Shown: positions 1-10,077 of the stretch, one piece after another
Layout of the letters: every line of letters begins with the position of its first letter
How positions within the stretch are numbered: position 1 is the stretch's first letter
From: Sphingomonas dokdonensis
Lineage (GTDB): Bacteria > Pseudomonadota > Alphaproteobacteria > Sphingomonadales > Sphingomonadaceae
Assembly (NCBI RefSeq): GCF_002197685.1
Contig: NZ_NBBI01000001.1
Coordinates: forward strand, 971,730 to 1,035,729
DNA length: 64,000 nt
Direction: 5' to 3'
Made by a program: the position numbers and the translations under genes
The notes under the pieces: model-generated
The model's input: only the letters and a program-made list of their open reading frames with translations
What the model was told of the DNA's origin: nothing
Databases searched by the model: none

Positions 1-2652
1 ATCGATGCGGAGCGGACCGAACGGCGAGGTCCAGTTCACGCCAAAGCCGACCGACAGGCGCGGCTTGGCCGAATTGCCAAGGAAGCTTTCCTTGAACGGC
101 TGCGACGCGATCTGCGGCGTGTTCGGGATGATGCCGTTACACAGACCACTGCCGTCCGGAATACCAGCCGCGCACGTGGTTGTAACCAGTCCGCCGGCGG
201 GGTTGGAATAATAGTATAGCGGATTGCCGGCAGTGTCGGTCAGCGGTTTGGGCAACACGATCGAATTGCCGTTCGCGTCGGTGATCGTCTCAAACGTTGC
301 GGTCGGCTGCGGACGGGTGATGTTGAACAGGCTGCCCGCCTGAACATAGACCGACGGCCGCAGGCCGAGCTCCCGCGCGCCCGAGCCGAGCGGGATCTCA
401 AGCTCAATCCGGCCGAGATAGTATGCCGTGCCGCCAAGTGCGTCATCGACGATCTGGTCGCGATCGGTGATCAGCACCTGCGCGCCATTCGCATCGGTCT
501 GGTAGAATTGACGCAGCACGCGCGGGCCGACGCCGCGGATGTCGAAGCCGCGGAACTGCGGCTCGCCGAGGTAGAAGCGGTCGGTGATGCGGATCGGATC
601 GACGCCCTCTACCCTGCTGTCTTCCAGCGGGTGGATGTAGCCACCCTCTGCCAGCGCGGAGAGGATGAACCCGCCGCCAATGCCCCAGTATTTGGCGGCG
701 TCAGCACGGGTACGTAGATATTTCACGTCACCGCCCAAGCCGGCGAAATCCTGACTGAAGGTTAAACGCTGGCCAGCCGACGGCCGCAAGCGGCTGTTGA
801 GGCTGTCGTAAATCAACGAATAACCGACCGACGAGGTCAGTCGATTGCCCAGGGCGTCGCACAGATACCGGCCGGCAAGCAGCGGATCGCAGACGCCGTT
901 GCGGAAGAACTGGTCGCGATCGAGGCTGACCTCGTCATAGGAGAGGCCATAGCGCGCGGACAGCGACCAATATTCGGTCAGTGGCACGCCGGCGCGAATC
1001 TGGAAGCCCGTCGACACCTGGCTATAGGTGGTCTGGCGCGTGTTATTGGTGAAGTTGAAAGCGTTCAGGTCGCGCCGGAAGACGTCGACGCCGACCGCGA
1101 TATTCTTGTCGAACAGATAGGGTTCGGTGAACCCCGCCTCGATCGACTTCGAATAGCTCGAATAGTTCACGCCGAAGCGCAGTTCCTGCCCCTTGCCGCG
1201 GAAATTGCGCTGCGTGAGATTGAACTGGAGGATGAACCGCTCGAGGCTGGAGAAGCCGGCCGACAGCTGCAGCTCGCCGGTCGCTTTTTCCTCGACGTTG
1301 GCGCCGAGCACGACGCGATCGGGCCCGGAGCCCGGCGTCTGCTTGATCTCGAACTTGTCCTGGAAATAGCCCAGGCTGTTGATGCGATCCTGCGAACGAC
1401 GCACCTGGAAGCTGTTAAAAGCGTCGCCCTCCGCCAGGCGGATCTCGCGGCGGATCACCTTGTCCTGCGTCTGCGTGTTGCCGGTGATGTCGATACGCTC
1501 GACATAGGTCCGCTTCGCTTCCGCGATGTGGAAGTTGACCGACATGGTCAGCGCTTCCCGGTCGCGCTGGATTTCCGGATTGATCTCGGTGAAGGCGTAG
1601 CCGAACAGGCCGGTCGTCTGACTCAGGCTGTCGATCGTGTCCTCGATGAGCTTGGCGTTGTACCAGTCGCCCTTCTTCATCGGCAGCGACTTGGCCATCG
1701 CCTCGTCGTTGAAATCGCGAATATCGCTGTCGACCGACACGTCGCCGAACTTATAGCGCGGCCCCTCCTCCACCACATAGGTGATGATGAAGTCTTCCTT
1801 GTCGGGCGTCAGCTCGGCCACCGCGCTGGTGACGCGGAAGTCGGCATAGCCCTCAGTCAGGTAGAACTGGCGCAGCTTCTGCTGATCGTAAGCGAGACGA
1901 TCCTGGTCGTAGGTGGTGCTGGACGACAGCAGGCGGAAGAAGCGCGACTGCTTGGTCGCCATCTGCTGGCGCAGCTTGTCGTCGTCGAACACCTCGTTGC
2001 CGATGATGTTGATCTGACGGACCTTGGACTTCGGGCCCTCGCTGATCTCGAACACCACGTCGACGCGGTTCTGATCGAGCGCGACCATCTTCGGCTCGAC
2101 CGAAGCGGCAAAGCGCCCCTGGCGGCGATACAGTTCGACGATGCGCGCGACGTCCTGCCGCACGGCGGAGCGGGTGAAGACCTGGCGCGGCTTGAGCCGG
2201 ATCTCCTTGGTGATCTTGTCTTCCTTCAGGCGCTTGTTGCCCTCCAGAATGACGCGGTTGATGATCGGATTCTCGCGCACCCGCAGGATGATATCGCCCG
2301 TCTCGGCACCTGCCACCTGCACGTCGGCGAACAGATCGCTGGCGTAGAGATCCTTGATTGCCTGATCGAGAGTCTCATTGGTGTAAGTCTGGCCAACCCG
2401 TAGCTTGGTATAGCTGAGCGCAGTATCCGGCTCGATACGCTGCGATCCCTCGACCCGCAGCGAGCGGATCGTGCGTTCGACCGGCGGCGTCACGATCGGC
2501 GCCACTGCGGGCTGCTGTGCGGGTACGGCCTGCGGCGCACGTGGCGCCTGCTGCTGCGCCGCCGCCATGGTCGGCACGCCCGCCAGCATCGTGCAGCCGA
2601 GCAGGAGCGCAGCCGCGCGCGGTCGAGCAAACGAAGTGTTCAATACAGTCAC
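1..2652 (-). CDS. bamA: Outer membrane protein assembly factor BamA (3' end beyond window)
   Basis: Core subunit of the BAM complex, which folds and inserts beta-barrel proteins into the outer membrane. The reading frame stays open from a GTG at 2652 to the left edge. It encodes a signal peptide (about residues 1-30, ending near AAAQ), a Gln/Pro/Ala-rich linker, a series of POTRA repeats (about 45-430) and a long barrel domain. The last visible residues (FGVNWTSPFGPLRI) are near the conserved C-terminal strands, so probably only a few tens of residues are missing. An in-frame GTG at 2661 is an alternative start; 2652 was preferred because GGGGTGG lies just upstream. It is the last gene of the rpsB-to-bamA run, 59 nt after rseP. 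Confidence 0.96.
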   Translation of the reverse strand, partial: MTVLNTSFARPRAAALLLGCTMLAGVPTMAAAQQQAPRAPQAVPAQQPAVAPIVTPPVERTIRSLRVEGSQRIEPDTALSYTKLRVGQTYTNETLDQAIKDLYASDLFADVQVAGAETGDIILRVRENPIINRVILEGNKRLKEDKITKEIRLKPRQVFTRSAVRQDVARIVELYRRQGRFAASVEPKMVALDQNRVDVVFEISEGPKSKVRQINIIGNEVFDDDKLRQQMATKQSRFFRLLSSSTTYDQDRLAYDQQKLRQFYLTEGYADFRVTSAVAELTPDKEDFIITYVVEEGPRYKFGDVSVDSDIRDFNDEAMAKSLPMKKGDWYNAKLIEDTIDSLSQTTGLFGYAFTEINPEIQRDREALTMSVNFHIAEAKRTYVERIDITGNTQTQDKVIRREIRLAEGDAFNSFQVRRSQDRINSLGYFQDKFEIKQTPGSGPDRVVLGANVEEKATGELQLSAGFSSLERFILQFNLTQRNFRGKGQELRFGVNYSSYSKSIEAGFTEPYLFDKNIAVGVDVFRRDLNAFNFTNNTRQTTYSQVSTGFQIRAGVPLTEYWSLSARYGLSYDEVSLDRDQFFRNGVCDPLLAGRYLCDALGNRLTSSVGYSLIYDSLNSRLRPSAGQRLTFSQDFAGLGGDVKYLRTRADAAKYWGIGGGFILSALAEGGYIHPLEDSRVEGVDPIRITDRFYLGEPQFRGFDIRGVGPRVLRQFYQTDANGAQVLITDRDQIVDDALGGTAYYLGRIELEIPLGSGARELGLRPSVYVQAGSLFNITRPQPTATFETITDANGNSIVLPKPLTDTAGNPLYYYSNPAGGLVTTTCAAGIPDGSGLCNGIIPNTPQIASQPFKESFLGNSAKPRLSVGFGVNWTSPFGPLRID

Positions 2653-2711
2653 CAAATCCACCCCGGAAAGCCCAAACAAGCCCGTAAGCGCAGCGCCCTG
2701 CCCTTGAATCG

Positions 2712-3845
2712 TCAGCCGATCAAGCGGGCGAGACTGCGCCATAGGCCGAAATTCTCAAGATCGTTGAAGGTTACCAGCAGCATCAGCGCCAGGATCGCGG
2801 CAAGGCCGCCCCGGAACGCCCATTCCTGCGCTTCCGGGCCGACAGGGCGCCGGCGCAGCGCCTCGATCCCGTAGAAGAGCAAATGTCCGCCATCCAGCAT
2901 GGGAACTGGCAGGAGATTGATGAACCCCAGATTGATGGAAACGAGCGCGATGAGGAAGACAAAGGCTTCCGGCCCCAACGTGATCTGCTCACCCGAGACC
3001 TTGGCGATCGACAAGGGGCCGCCGAGTTCCTTCACCGAGCGTCGGCCGGAGATGATCTGTCCGATCGTCTCCACCATCATCGAGACGATCTCACCCGTGC
3101 GGCGGACCGCGACGACCGGTGCCTCAAACAGGCTGACGGGCACCGTCACGCGCTCGCCGCGCGCAATTCCAAGCATGCCGACGCGATAACTGTTGCCGAA
3201 CCGGTCGGTCTGCTGCTCCACACCGATGGTGACCGGACGGGTCAATTGCTCACCGGCGCGATCGACCGTCACCTGCGTTTGGACGCCCGGATTGATCCGG
3301 GTGTACGACAGCATGTCCTCGAAGATGCGGATGTCGCGGTCGCCAAGCCGCGTGATCCGATCGCCCGGCTGAAGGCCCGCGCGCTCCGCTGCACTGCCCG
3401 CAAGCACCGACCCGACGACCGGCGGCGTGCGCGTGTCGCCGAATGCCATGGCGAAGCCGCCAAGGATCAACAGCGCGACAATGAAGTTCACGATCGGCCC
3501 GGCCGCGACAATGATCGCGCGCTGCCAGACAGGCTTCGCCTGAAACGTCTTGTTGCGCTCCTCCGCCGGCAAGGCGAGCCATTCCGCCGAGGGCTGGCTG
3601 ACGGCGTTCATGTCACCGGCGAACCGCACATACCCGCCGAGCGGCAGCCAGCCGATCTTCCAGCGCGTCCCTCGCTTGTCGGTCCACCCGGCGACCTCGC
3701 GACCGAATCCGATCGAGAACGCCTCGGACTTCACGCCGAACCAGCGGGCGGCGAGATAATGACCCATCTCGTGCACGAAGACGAGCGGGCCGATCACCAA
3801 TATGAACGCGATAAGCGTCAATGGCAGGCCGGGAGTTTCGATCAA
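2712..3845 (-). CDS. rseP: RIP zinc metalloprotease RseP (site-2 protease)
   Basis: Inner-membrane intramembrane protease that trims anti-sigma factors and remnant signal peptides. The zinc motif HEMGH is at residues 25-29 in the first membrane segment. A PDZ domain follows at about 143-200, and the second catalytic motif PVPMLDGG at about 313-320 provides the third zinc ligand (D318). At 377 residues it is slightly shorter than the E. coli protein and appears to have one PDZ instead of two, as is usual in alphaproteobacteria. Its ATG overlaps the dxr stop by 4 nt, so the two are translationally coupled; bamA follows. Confidence 0.97.
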   Translation of the reverse strand: MIETPGLPLTLIAFILVIGPLVFVHEMGHYLAARWFGVKSEAFSIGFGREVAGWTDKRGTRWKIGWLPLGGYVRFAGDMNAVSQPSAEWLALPAEERNKTFQAKPVWQRAIIVAAGPIVNFIVALLILGGFAMAFGDTRTPPVVGSVLAGSAAERAGLQPGDRITRLGDRDIRIFEDMLSYTRINPGVQTQVTVDRAGEQLTRPVTIGVEQQTDRFGNSYRVGMLGIARGERVTVPVSLFEAPVVAVRRTGEIVSMMVETIGQIISGRRSVKELGGPLSIAKVSGEQITLGPEAFVFLIALVSINLGFINLLPVPMLDGGHLLFYGIEALRRRPVGPEAQEWAFRGGLAAILALMLLVTFNDLENFGLWRSLARLIG

Positions 3846-4999
3846 GCGACGCGATCCTTCACACGCTCTTCCGCCAGCGCCCGCGCCTCGCGATCCACAT
3901 CAAGAACCGCGTCGAGCGACGAAGGCGAAGCCGGATCAAAGCCTGCCAGCGTATCGGCAACGATTGCGGCAATTTCGAGGTAGCCGATGCGCTCCTTCAG
4001 AAATGCCGCAACGGCCACTTCGTTGGCAGCATTCAGAATTGCCGGGCGCGCGCCACCCGCGACAAGCGCCTCGCGCGCCAGCCGCAGTGCGGGGAAGCGC
4101 TGTTCGTCGGGCGCCTCGAAATCCAGCCGGCCGACGCGGACGAGATCCAGCCGCTCCCCCGGCGTGGGCATACGATCGGGCCAAGCAAGCGCACAGGCGA
4201 TCGGCGTGCGCATGTCGGGCGTGCCGAGCTGTGCCAGCACCGAGCCATCGACATATTCGACCATTGAATGGATCACCGACTGGCGGTGCACGACGATTTC
4301 GATCTGCTCGGCGGCGACCGGGAAGAGGTGAAATGCCTCGATCAGCTCAAGGCCCTTGTTCATCATGGTCGCGGAATCGACGGAGATCTTTGCGCCCATC
4401 GACCAATTGGGATGGGCCACGGCCTGCGCCGGCGTGATCGCACGCATGTCCGCAAGCGCACGGTCGCGGAACGGACCGCCGCTAGCCGTCAGGATGATGC
4501 GGCTGACGCGATCGGCGAGCTTCGTGTCGAGGCATTGGAAGATCGCGCTATGCTCGCTGTCGACGGGCAGCAGCGTCGCGCCGTGCCGGGCAACGGCCGC
4601 GTTCATGACGTCCCCAGCGGACACCAGCGCTTCCTTGTTGGCGAGCGCCAGCGTGCCACCCTGCTCCACCGCGGCCATGGCCGGACGCAGGCCCGCGCAT
4701 CCGACGATGGCGGCCACGGTCACATCGGCGCCCATCGCGGCCGCCTCCGCGACGGCAGCATCGCCGCCGGCTGCCTCCACGCCGCTGCCGGCGAGCGCCT
4801 CGCGCAATGCGGGAAGACAGGTCTCGTCAGCGACGACCGCCCGTTGGGCGCGGGTGCGCCGCGCCGCATCGGCGAGCCGCGCGACATCGCAGTTTGCGGT
4901 CAGTGCCACCACGCGGAACTCGTCCGGTGCGCGCTCGACCAGATCAAGCGTCGACGTGCCGACCGAGCCGGTGGCGCCAAGAATGGTAACAGTTTTCAT
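3842..4999 (-). CDS. dxr: 1-deoxy-D-xylulose 5-phosphate reductoisomerase
   Basis: Second enzyme of the MEP isoprenoid pathway: DXP to 2-C-methyl-D-erythritol 4-phosphate, using NADPH and a divalent metal. The N-terminal NADPH loop GATGSVG is at about residues 8-14. The metal ligands sit in PVDSEHSA (D147, E149) and NKGLELIEA (E217), and the SGGPF loop is intact. Length 385 is typical. The start overlaps the cdsA stop and the stop overlaps rseP, both as ATGA junctions. It supplies isoprenoid precursors to UppS, encoded two genes upstream. Confidence 0.98.
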   Translation of the reverse strand: MKTVTILGATGSVGTSTLDLVERAPDEFRVVALTANCDVARLADAARRTRAQRAVVADETCLPALREALAGSGVEAAGGDAAVAEAAAMGADVTVAAIVGCAGLRPAMAAVEQGGTLALANKEALVSAGDVMNAAVARHGATLLPVDSEHSAIFQCLDTKLADRVSRIILTASGGPFRDRALADMRAITPAQAVAHPNWSMGAKISVDSATMMNKGLELIEAFHLFPVAAEQIEIVVHRQSVIHSMVEYVDGSVLAQLGTPDMRTPIACALAWPDRMPTPGERLDLVRVGRLDFEAPDEQRFPALRLAREALVAGGARPAILNAANEVAVAAFLKERIGYLEIAAIVADTLAGFDPASPSSLDAVLDVDREARALAEERVKDRVA

Positions 5000-5802
5000 C
5001 GGTACAGGTACGGCACGACCACCAGCAGCGCCGCGACCGGGGCGACCGGCACTACGCCATCCAGCCGGTCCAGCACCCCGCCATGGCCAGGCAAGATGTT
5101 GCCCGAATCCTTCACGCCGGCGCGCCGCTTGAGAAAGCTTTCATACAGGTCACCGCCCTGTGCGAGAACGGCGAGCAGCGGCGTGCCGATCGTCATGCGC
5201 CACGGGAGCCCATGATAGACATGCAGGATCACCGCCAGCGCGCTCGCCGCAACAACCCCGCCGATCAGCCCAGCCCAGGTCTTGTTCGGCGACAGACGCG
5301 GCGCGAGCTTCGGCCCACCGATCGTGCGCCCTGCGAAAAATGCGCCGATGTCGGTCGCCCAGACCAGCGCGAGCGCCCAGAAGGCGAACAGCAGCCCAGC
5401 ATCCTGGCGCCGCAGGAAAACAAGCGCGAGTACCGGCAGGCCGCAATAGATAACGCCTTTCCCCAACGCCGAATGCCGGGTCACAATCGCGACGAAGAAT
5501 GCCGCGCCCGCGAGCAGGCCGAGCGAAAAGAAATTGTGCACTTCAAGCACAAGCGAGGCTGGTGCCATCACAGCCAGCGGCACCGATAGGCCATATTGCG
5601 CGAGCCGCTTCTCACGCGGCGTCACCTTCTGCAGATCCGACCATTCCGCCATCATGAACAGCGAGATGACGACGGCCAGCAGCCAGAACGCGATGCCGCC
5701 AAACCACAAGGCGGCGCTCGCCACCGCGATCATCACCACGCTGGCGATCATGCGCAGCCGCAGGTTGGACGGTGTGCGCAGTTTGACGTCGGGCGGCGTC
5801 AC
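4996..5802 (-). CDS. cdsA: Phosphatidate cytidylyltransferase (CDP-diglyceride synthase)
   Basis: Integral membrane enzyme making CDP-diacylglycerol from phosphatidic acid and CTP, the precursor used by PssA (encoded at 10579). The family signature is intact near the C-terminus: SFLKRRAGVKDS followed by LPGHGGVLDR. Most of the rest is hydrophobic membrane segments. The frame is open to 5922, but the extra N-terminus is Arg-rich and lies antisense within uppS. The GTG at 5802 overlaps the uppS stop (GTGA) and gives 268 residues, normal for the family, so it was chosen as start. Confidence 0.96.
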   Translation of the reverse strand: MTPPDVKLRTPSNLRLRMIASVVMIAVASAALWFGGIAFWLLAVVISLFMMAEWSDLQKVTPREKRLAQYGLSVPLAVMAPASLVLEVHNFFSLGLLAGAAFFVAIVTRHSALGKGVIYCGLPVLALVFLRRQDAGLLFAFWALALVWATDIGAFFAGRTIGGPKLAPRLSPNKTWAGLIGGVVAASALAVILHVYHGLPWRMTIGTPLLAVLAQGGDLYESFLKRRAGVKDSGNILPGHGGVLDRLDGVVPVAPVAALLVVVPYLYR

Positions 5803-6515
5803 AGGCCGCCGAAACGCCGATTGCGGCTGCCGAAGGCCGCGATCGCCTGATCGAGATCGGCAGGCCCGAAATCTGGCCAGAGCGTATCGACGAACAGCAA
5901 CTCGGCATATGCCGCCTGCCACAACAGGAAGTTCGACAGGCGATGCTCCCCCGACGTGCGGATCAGCAGATCAAGCGGCGGCATGTCGCGCGTTTCGAGT
6001 TCGCCCTCGATCGCGGCGGCGTCGATCTGCTCGGGCGGCAGGCGCTCGGCCAACCGGCGTGCGGCGTGCACCAGTTCGGCCTGCGCGCCATAGTTGAGGG
6101 CTATTGCCAGGATCGGCCCGGTGTTCGCCGCACAGCGCCGAACGGCATCGTCGATCAGGGCGACAACGTCTGAAGGGAACCGGCCGTAATCGCCGATGAT
6201 CTTGAGCCGGACGTTCTCCCGCACGAGCTCAGCCAGATCGCTGCGGATGAACAGCCGCAGCAGGCCCATGAGGTCGCCGATCTCCTGCTCGGGCCGGCGC
6301 CAGTTCTCGGACGAAAAGGCGTAGATGGTCAGCGCCTCCAGCCCGATCACCCGGGCATGGCGGGTTACGCGTCGGACCGCCTCGACGCCTGCCTTGTGCC
6401 CGGCGGCGCGCGGGAGCAGGCGCTTCTTGGCCCAGCGCCCGTTGCCATCCATGATGATGGCAACGTGGCGCGGCATGGCAAAGGGCGACGCCTGCACTGC
6501 TTGCGCAACACTCAT
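5799..6515 (-). CDS. uppS: Undecaprenyl diphosphate synthase (cis-prenyltransferase)
   Basis: Condenses farnesyl diphosphate with eight isopentenyl diphosphates to make the C55 lipid carrier for peptidoglycan. The catalytic motif IMDGNGRWAKKR is near the N-terminus (D23 with this start). The substrate motifs GHKAG, SSENW and RTSGEHRLSNFLLWQ are present. The frame extends upstream to 6671, but that would overlap frr and add a non-conserved Arg-rich leader. The ATG at 6515 gives 238 residues and is preceded by AAGGG. Its stop overlaps the cdsA GTG. Confidence 0.96.
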   Translation of the reverse strand: MSVAQAVQASPFAMPRHVAIIMDGNGRWAKKRLLPRAAGHKAGVEAVRRVTRHARVIGLEALTIYAFSSENWRRPEQEIGDLMGLLRLFIRSDLAELVRENVRLKIIGDYGRFPSDVVALIDDAVRRCAANTGPILAIALNYGAQAELVHAARRLAERLPPEQIDAAAIEGELETRDMPPLDLLIRTSGEHRLSNFLLWQAAYAELLFVDTLWPDFGPADLDQAIAAFGSRNRRFGGL

Positions 6516-6633
6516 CGCGCGGCGCCCTTGACCAGCCGCCGCGTCCCGCAAGACGTCGTCCCCGGTCGCGACCAGAGCGCGATCGACAGCGAAACGGGCG
6601 TTACACGCGCAAGGTGATCGGAACCGCCCGATG

Positions 6634-7191
6634 TCACTTGCCCAGGATTTCCTTTTCCTTGGCACCGGCAACCGCGTCGATATCGGCGATCGTAGCGTCA
6701 GTCAGCTTCTGCACCTCGACCTCGTGGCGCTTGCGCTCGTCCTCGCCGAAGACGCCCTTCTTCTCGTCCGTCTTCAGATTATCGAGCCCGTCGCGCCGCA
6801 CGTTGCGAACCGCCACCTTCGCCTTTTCCGAATAAGAGCCAGCAAGCTTGGCCAGCTCCTTGCGGCGCTCCTCCGTGAGATCGGGGATCGGCAGACGCAA
6901 CGTTTGACCATCGTTGATCGGGTTGAGACCGAGACCAGCCGACCGGATCGCCTTTTCAACCGGGCCGACGTTGCTTTTGTCCCACACCTGCACCGAGAGC
7001 ATGCGCGGCTCGGGCGCGGATACGGTCGCGACCTGGTTCAGCGGCATGTGGGCGCCATAAACCTCGACGGTCACCGGATCGAGCAGGGCCGTGGAGGCCC
7101 GGCCGGTGCGCAGACCCGCCAGATCACCCTTCAGCGAGTCCACCGCGCCGGCCATGCGGCGCTCAAGATCCGCTTTATCATAGGCGGCCAT
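6634..7191 (-). CDS. frr: Ribosome recycling factor
   Basis: Splits post-termination ribosomes together with EF-G and IF3. The length is 185 residues, as in E. coli. It shows the family N-terminus ([15 protein letters not shown]) and the conserved segments [17 protein letters not shown] and [13 protein letters not shown], with a coiled-coil-rich C-terminus. Its start lies inside pyrH (14-nt overlap), suggesting coupled translation. About 118 nt separate it from uppS. Confidence 0.98.
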   Translation of the reverse strand: MAAYDKADLERRMAGAVDSLKGDLAGLRTGRASTALLDPVTVEVYGAHMPLNQVATVSAPEPRMLSVQVWDKSNVGPVEKAIRSAGLGLNPINDGQTLRLPIPDLTEERRKELAKLAGSYSEKAKVAVRNVRRDGLDNLKTDEKKGVFGEDERKRHEVEVQKLTDATIADIDAVAGAKEKEILGK

Positions 7192-7921
7192 CAGTCATCT
7201 CCTGCTCACTCGTGACGATCGTCGAAACGCCCTCACCGCGCAGCACATCGGCAAAATTGCCGTGCTCGCGGATGTTGAACACGACGATCGGGATATTGGA
7301 ATCGCGGCACAACGCCACGGCACTCGCGTCCATGACTTTGAGATTTTTCGACAGCACCGTGTCGTACGAGATCGTCTCGTAGCGCGTCGCGCTCGACACC
7401 TTCTTCGGGTCGGCATTGTAAATACCGTCGACGCTCGTTCCCTTGAACAATGCGTCGCAGTTCATCTCGGCCGCACGCAGTGCTGCGCCGCTATCCGTCG
7501 TGAAGAACGGCGATCCGACACCGGCGGCGAAGATTACGACGCGGTTCTTTTCGAGATGGCGCACCGCACGGCGACGGATGAACGGCTCGCACACCGACTG
7601 CATCGGAATGGCGGACTGCACCCGCGTATCTACCCCGATCTGTTCCAAGGCATTCTGCACGGCCAATGCGTTCATGACCGTCGCCAGCATGCCCATGTAA
7701 TCCGCGGTACCGCGATCGAAACCCTTGGCCGCCGCCGCCAATCCGCGGAAGATGTTGCCTCCGCCAACGACGACGCAAAGCTCATAGCCCTGCGCCTTAA
7801 CATCCGCGATCTCTTCGGCAACACGGCCGGTTACGGCAGGGTCGATGGCCAAGCCATCCGCCCCCATCAGAACTTCGCCCGAAAGCTTCAGGAGGATGCG
7901 TTTGTAACGAGGGCTTGTCAT
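7178..7921 (-). CDS. pyrH: UMP kinase
   Basis: Hexameric kinase phosphorylating UMP to UDP; amino-acid-kinase fold. Seen: KLSGEVLMG at the N-terminus, GGGNIFRG (phosphate-binding loop), [11 protein letters not shown] and [12 protein letters not shown]. The frame runs upstream to 8026, but that stretch is Arg/Cys-rich and non-conserved. The ATG at 7921 gives the expected 247 residues starting [15 protein letters not shown]. It sits between tsf and frr as in most bacteria. Confidence 0.97.
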   Translation of the reverse strand: MTSPRYKRILLKLSGEVLMGADGLAIDPAVTGRVAEEIADVKAQGYELCVVVGGGNIFRGLAAAAKGFDRGTADYMGMLATVMNALAVQNALEQIGVDTRVQSAIPMQSVCEPFIRRRAVRHLEKNRVVIFAAGVGSPFFTTDSGAALRAAEMNCDALFKGTSVDGIYNADPKKVSSATRYETISYDTVLSKNLKVMDASAVALCRDSNIPIVVFNIREHGNFADVLRGEGVSTIVTSEQEMTDGRL

Positions 7922-8121
7922 TTGATCCGATACAACTGGAGCCGGGCAGCGGAACCTTAGGGAAGCGCCGCAGGAGCCGCAACCACTACTATAACGGCGA
8001 CGACGCACGTGAAACGTCCTCGCCACACAAAGCTTATCCCGGCGCCGACTGGAGCACCGCCCCCGATTGCCGATGGCAAACGGAAAGCGGAGCCCCGGCA
8101 GCGCCGGGATGCAAAAGGTCA

Positions 8122-8141
8122 GGCGGCGATCACGCGCCGCC
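8122..8141 (-). terminator. Hairpin after tsf
   Basis: A 7-bp perfect stem (GGCGGCG/CGCCGCC, 6-nt loop) lies about 10-30 nt downstream of the tsf stop. On the minus strand it is followed by TGACCTTTTG. The short interrupted T-run makes it a weak intrinsic terminator or attenuator. The remaining ~200 nt before pyrH (7922-8121) holds no gene I can support and probably carries the pyrH promoter. Confidence 0.4.
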
Positions 8142-8150
8142 CGTCAGCAA

Positions 8151-9104
8151 TCAGACGGCGGTCTCGGCCTGCTTGTTCTGCGGCACGCCCGAGGCAGCCG
8201 CAACTTCAGCCGCGAAATCCGACTCTTCCTTTTCGATGCCTTCGCCGAGCTGGAAGCGGACATAGTCCTTCAGCACGATCGTCGCACCGGCATCCTTGCC
8301 CGCCTTGGCAACGACGTCGCTGATCTTGGTCTTGCCGTCCATCACGAACAGCTGGCTGACCAGCGCATGCTCCTTGCGGTACTTCGCGATGGTGCCCTCG
8401 ACCATCTTGGCGACGATGTCGGCAGGCTTGCCACTCTCACCGGCCTTCTCGGCGGCGATCGCGCGCTCGCGCTCGATCTCGGACTCGTCCAGATCTTCCT
8501 CGTTCAGCGCTTTCGGGAAGGCGGCGGCGACGTGCATCGCGAGCTGCTTGCCGAGCGCCTGCAGCACCTCGTCCGACGCCTCGCTCTCGAGCGCGACGAG
8601 CACGCCGATCTTGCCAAGGCCCGGCGCCTGCTGGTTGTGGACGTACCCAACGACCGCACCCTTGGACACTTCAAGGCGCTTTGCACGACGCAGCGACTGG
8701 TTCTCGCCGATCGTCGCGATGTTCTTGGTCAGCACCTCCTCGACGGTGGTGCCCGACGGCATCGCCCCGCCCTTCAGCGCGTCAACATCACCACCGGTGG
8801 CGAGCGCGATCTGCGTCACTTCACGGACGAACTGCTGGAACTGCCCGTTCTTTGCAACAAAATCGGTTTCCGAGTTCACCTCGACGGCTGCACCCTTGGT
8901 GCCGCTGACCTCGATGCCGACCAGACCCTCGGCCGCGGTGCGGCTGGACTTCTTGGCGGCAGCCGCGAGCCCCTTGGTACGCAGCCAGTCGAGCGCGGCA
9001 TCCATGTCGCCGCCGGTCTCGTTCAGCGCCTTTTTGCAATCCATCATGCCCGCGCCGCTCTTCTCGCGCAGGTCCTTGACCATCGCTGCCGTAATATCGG
9101 CCAT
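8151..9104 (-). CDS. tsf: Translation elongation factor Ts
   Basis: Guanine-nucleotide exchange factor for EF-Tu. The N-terminal UBA-like domain is clear ([19 protein letters not shown]), and the TDFVAKN motif that contacts EF-Tu is present. The 317-residue length fits the family. The gene follows rpsB, the almost universal arrangement; the two are separated by a 166-nt spacer carrying a REP-like inverted repeat. Confidence 0.98.
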   Translation of the reverse strand: MADITAAMVKDLREKSGAGMMDCKKALNETGGDMDAALDWLRTKGLAAAAKKSSRTAAEGLVGIEVSGTKGAAVEVNSETDFVAKNGQFQQFVREVTQIALATGGDVDALKGGAMPSGTTVEEVLTKNIATIGENQSLRRAKRLEVSKGAVVGYVHNQQAPGLGKIGVLVALESEASDEVLQALGKQLAMHVAAAFPKALNEEDLDESEIERERAIAAEKAGESGKPADIVAKMVEGTIAKYRKEHALVSQLFVMDGKTKISDVVAKAGKDAGATIVLKDYVRFQLGEGIEKEESDFAAEVAAASGVPQNKQAETAV

Positions 9105-9219
9105 CGTGTAATCCTTCCTGTGGATCCGGTGAGGTGGGATCAGCCCTTGTAGAAACCGCTCGTGCCGAGCCTACCGAAGAACCGCCCTTCTCTCCGCATT
9201 ATTGCAGGGAAGCGACAGT

Positions 9220-9263
9220 GCTTCGACAAACTCGGCACGAATTGGTGAGGTGCTTGTCGAAGC
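9220..9263. repeat. REP-like inverted repeat between rpsB and tsf
   Basis: GCTTCGACAA (9220-9229) is matched by its exact reverse complement TTGTCGAAGC (9254-9263) around a 24-nt spacer. It lies directly after the rpsB stop. No T-run follows on either strand, so it is not a classical terminator. Short CTTCGACAA-type palindromes are scattered through many sphingomonad genomes, which is the likeliest explanation; it may also set the rpsB:tsf mRNA ratio. Confidence 0.55.
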
Positions 9264-9270
9264 CCGAGGC

Positions 9271-10077
9271 TTATGCGTCGACCTGCTGCGATTCTTCAGC
9301 ACCAGCAGCCGGGACGACCGGATCGCTGCCCAGCGCTTCCTCGGCAGGCGGCTCGGCCATTGCGCCGAAGTCCGCACCGCCACGGCGCTGCTGCTCTGCA
9401 TTGCCACGCGTCGCGGCGATCGCAACGGCCTCGCAATACAGCCAGATCGCACGGCTGGCGTCGTCGTTCGCCGGGACCGGGAACGCAATGCCGTCCGGCG
9501 ACACGTTCGAATCAAGAATCGCGACGACCGGGATACCGAGCGTGTTGGCTTCCTTGATCGCCAGCTCTTCCTTGTTCGCGTCGATCACGAACATGATGTC
9601 GGGAATGCCGCCCATGTCGCGGATGCCGCCCAGGCTCATCTCGAGCTTGTCGCGCTCGCGGGTCAGTTGCAGCACTTCCTTCTTGGTGAGGCCGTGGGTG
9701 TCACCCGACAGCTGCTCCTCAAGTGCCTTGAGACGCTTGATCGAGTTGGAAATCGTCTTCCAGTTGGTGAGCATGCCGCCCAGCCAGCGGTGGTTGACGA
9801 AGTGCTGACCCGCGCGGCGTGCCGCGTCCGCAACAGGCTCCTGCGCCTGGCGCTTGGTGCCGACGAACAGCACCTTGCCGCCGCCGGCGACGGTGGAGCT
9901 GATGAATTCGAGCGCGCGCGCGAAGAGCGGCACGGTCTGCGAGAGGTCGATGATGTGGACGCCGTTGCGATCACCGAACAGGTACGGCTTCATCTTCGGG
10001 TTCCAGCGGTGGGTCTGGTGGCCGAAGTGCGCGCCGGTTTCGATAAGCTGCTGCATCGTGACGACAGGTGCCGCCAT
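9271..10077 (-). CDS. rpsB: 30S ribosomal protein uS2
   Basis: Small-subunit protein S2. Conserved segments seen: [20 protein letters not shown] at the N-terminus, [21 protein letters not shown], and [12 protein letters not shown]. The length of 268 includes an acidic Ala/Glu/Gln-rich C-terminal tail common in alphaproteobacteria. It is the first gene of the leftward translation/envelope cluster. Its upstream region (10078-10220) should hold its promoter and contains GGGAAGC/GCTTCCC arms that could form a leader structure. Confidence 0.98.
   Translation of the reverse strand: MAAPVVTMQQLIETGAHFGHQTHRWNPKMKPYLFGDRNGVHIIDLSQTVPLFARALEFISSTVAGGGKVLFVGTKRQAQEPVADAARRAGQHFVNHRWLGGMLTNWKTISNSIKRLKALEEQLSGDTHGLTKKEVLQLTRERDKLEMSLGGIRDMGGIPDIMFVIDANKEELAIKEANTLGIPVVAILDSNVSPDGIAFPVPANDDASRAIWLYCEAVAIAATRGNAEQQRRGGADFGAMAEPPAEEALGSDPVVPAAGAEESQQVDA

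Noticed and set aside
5803..5922. N-terminal extension of CdsA to 5922
   Set aside because: Arg/Ser-rich, non-hydrophobic and fully inside uppS; the GTG at 5802 gives the normal length with a GTGA coupling.
9220..9263. Inverted repeat as rpsB intrinsic terminator
   Set aside because: The spacer is 24 nt and no T-run follows on either strand.
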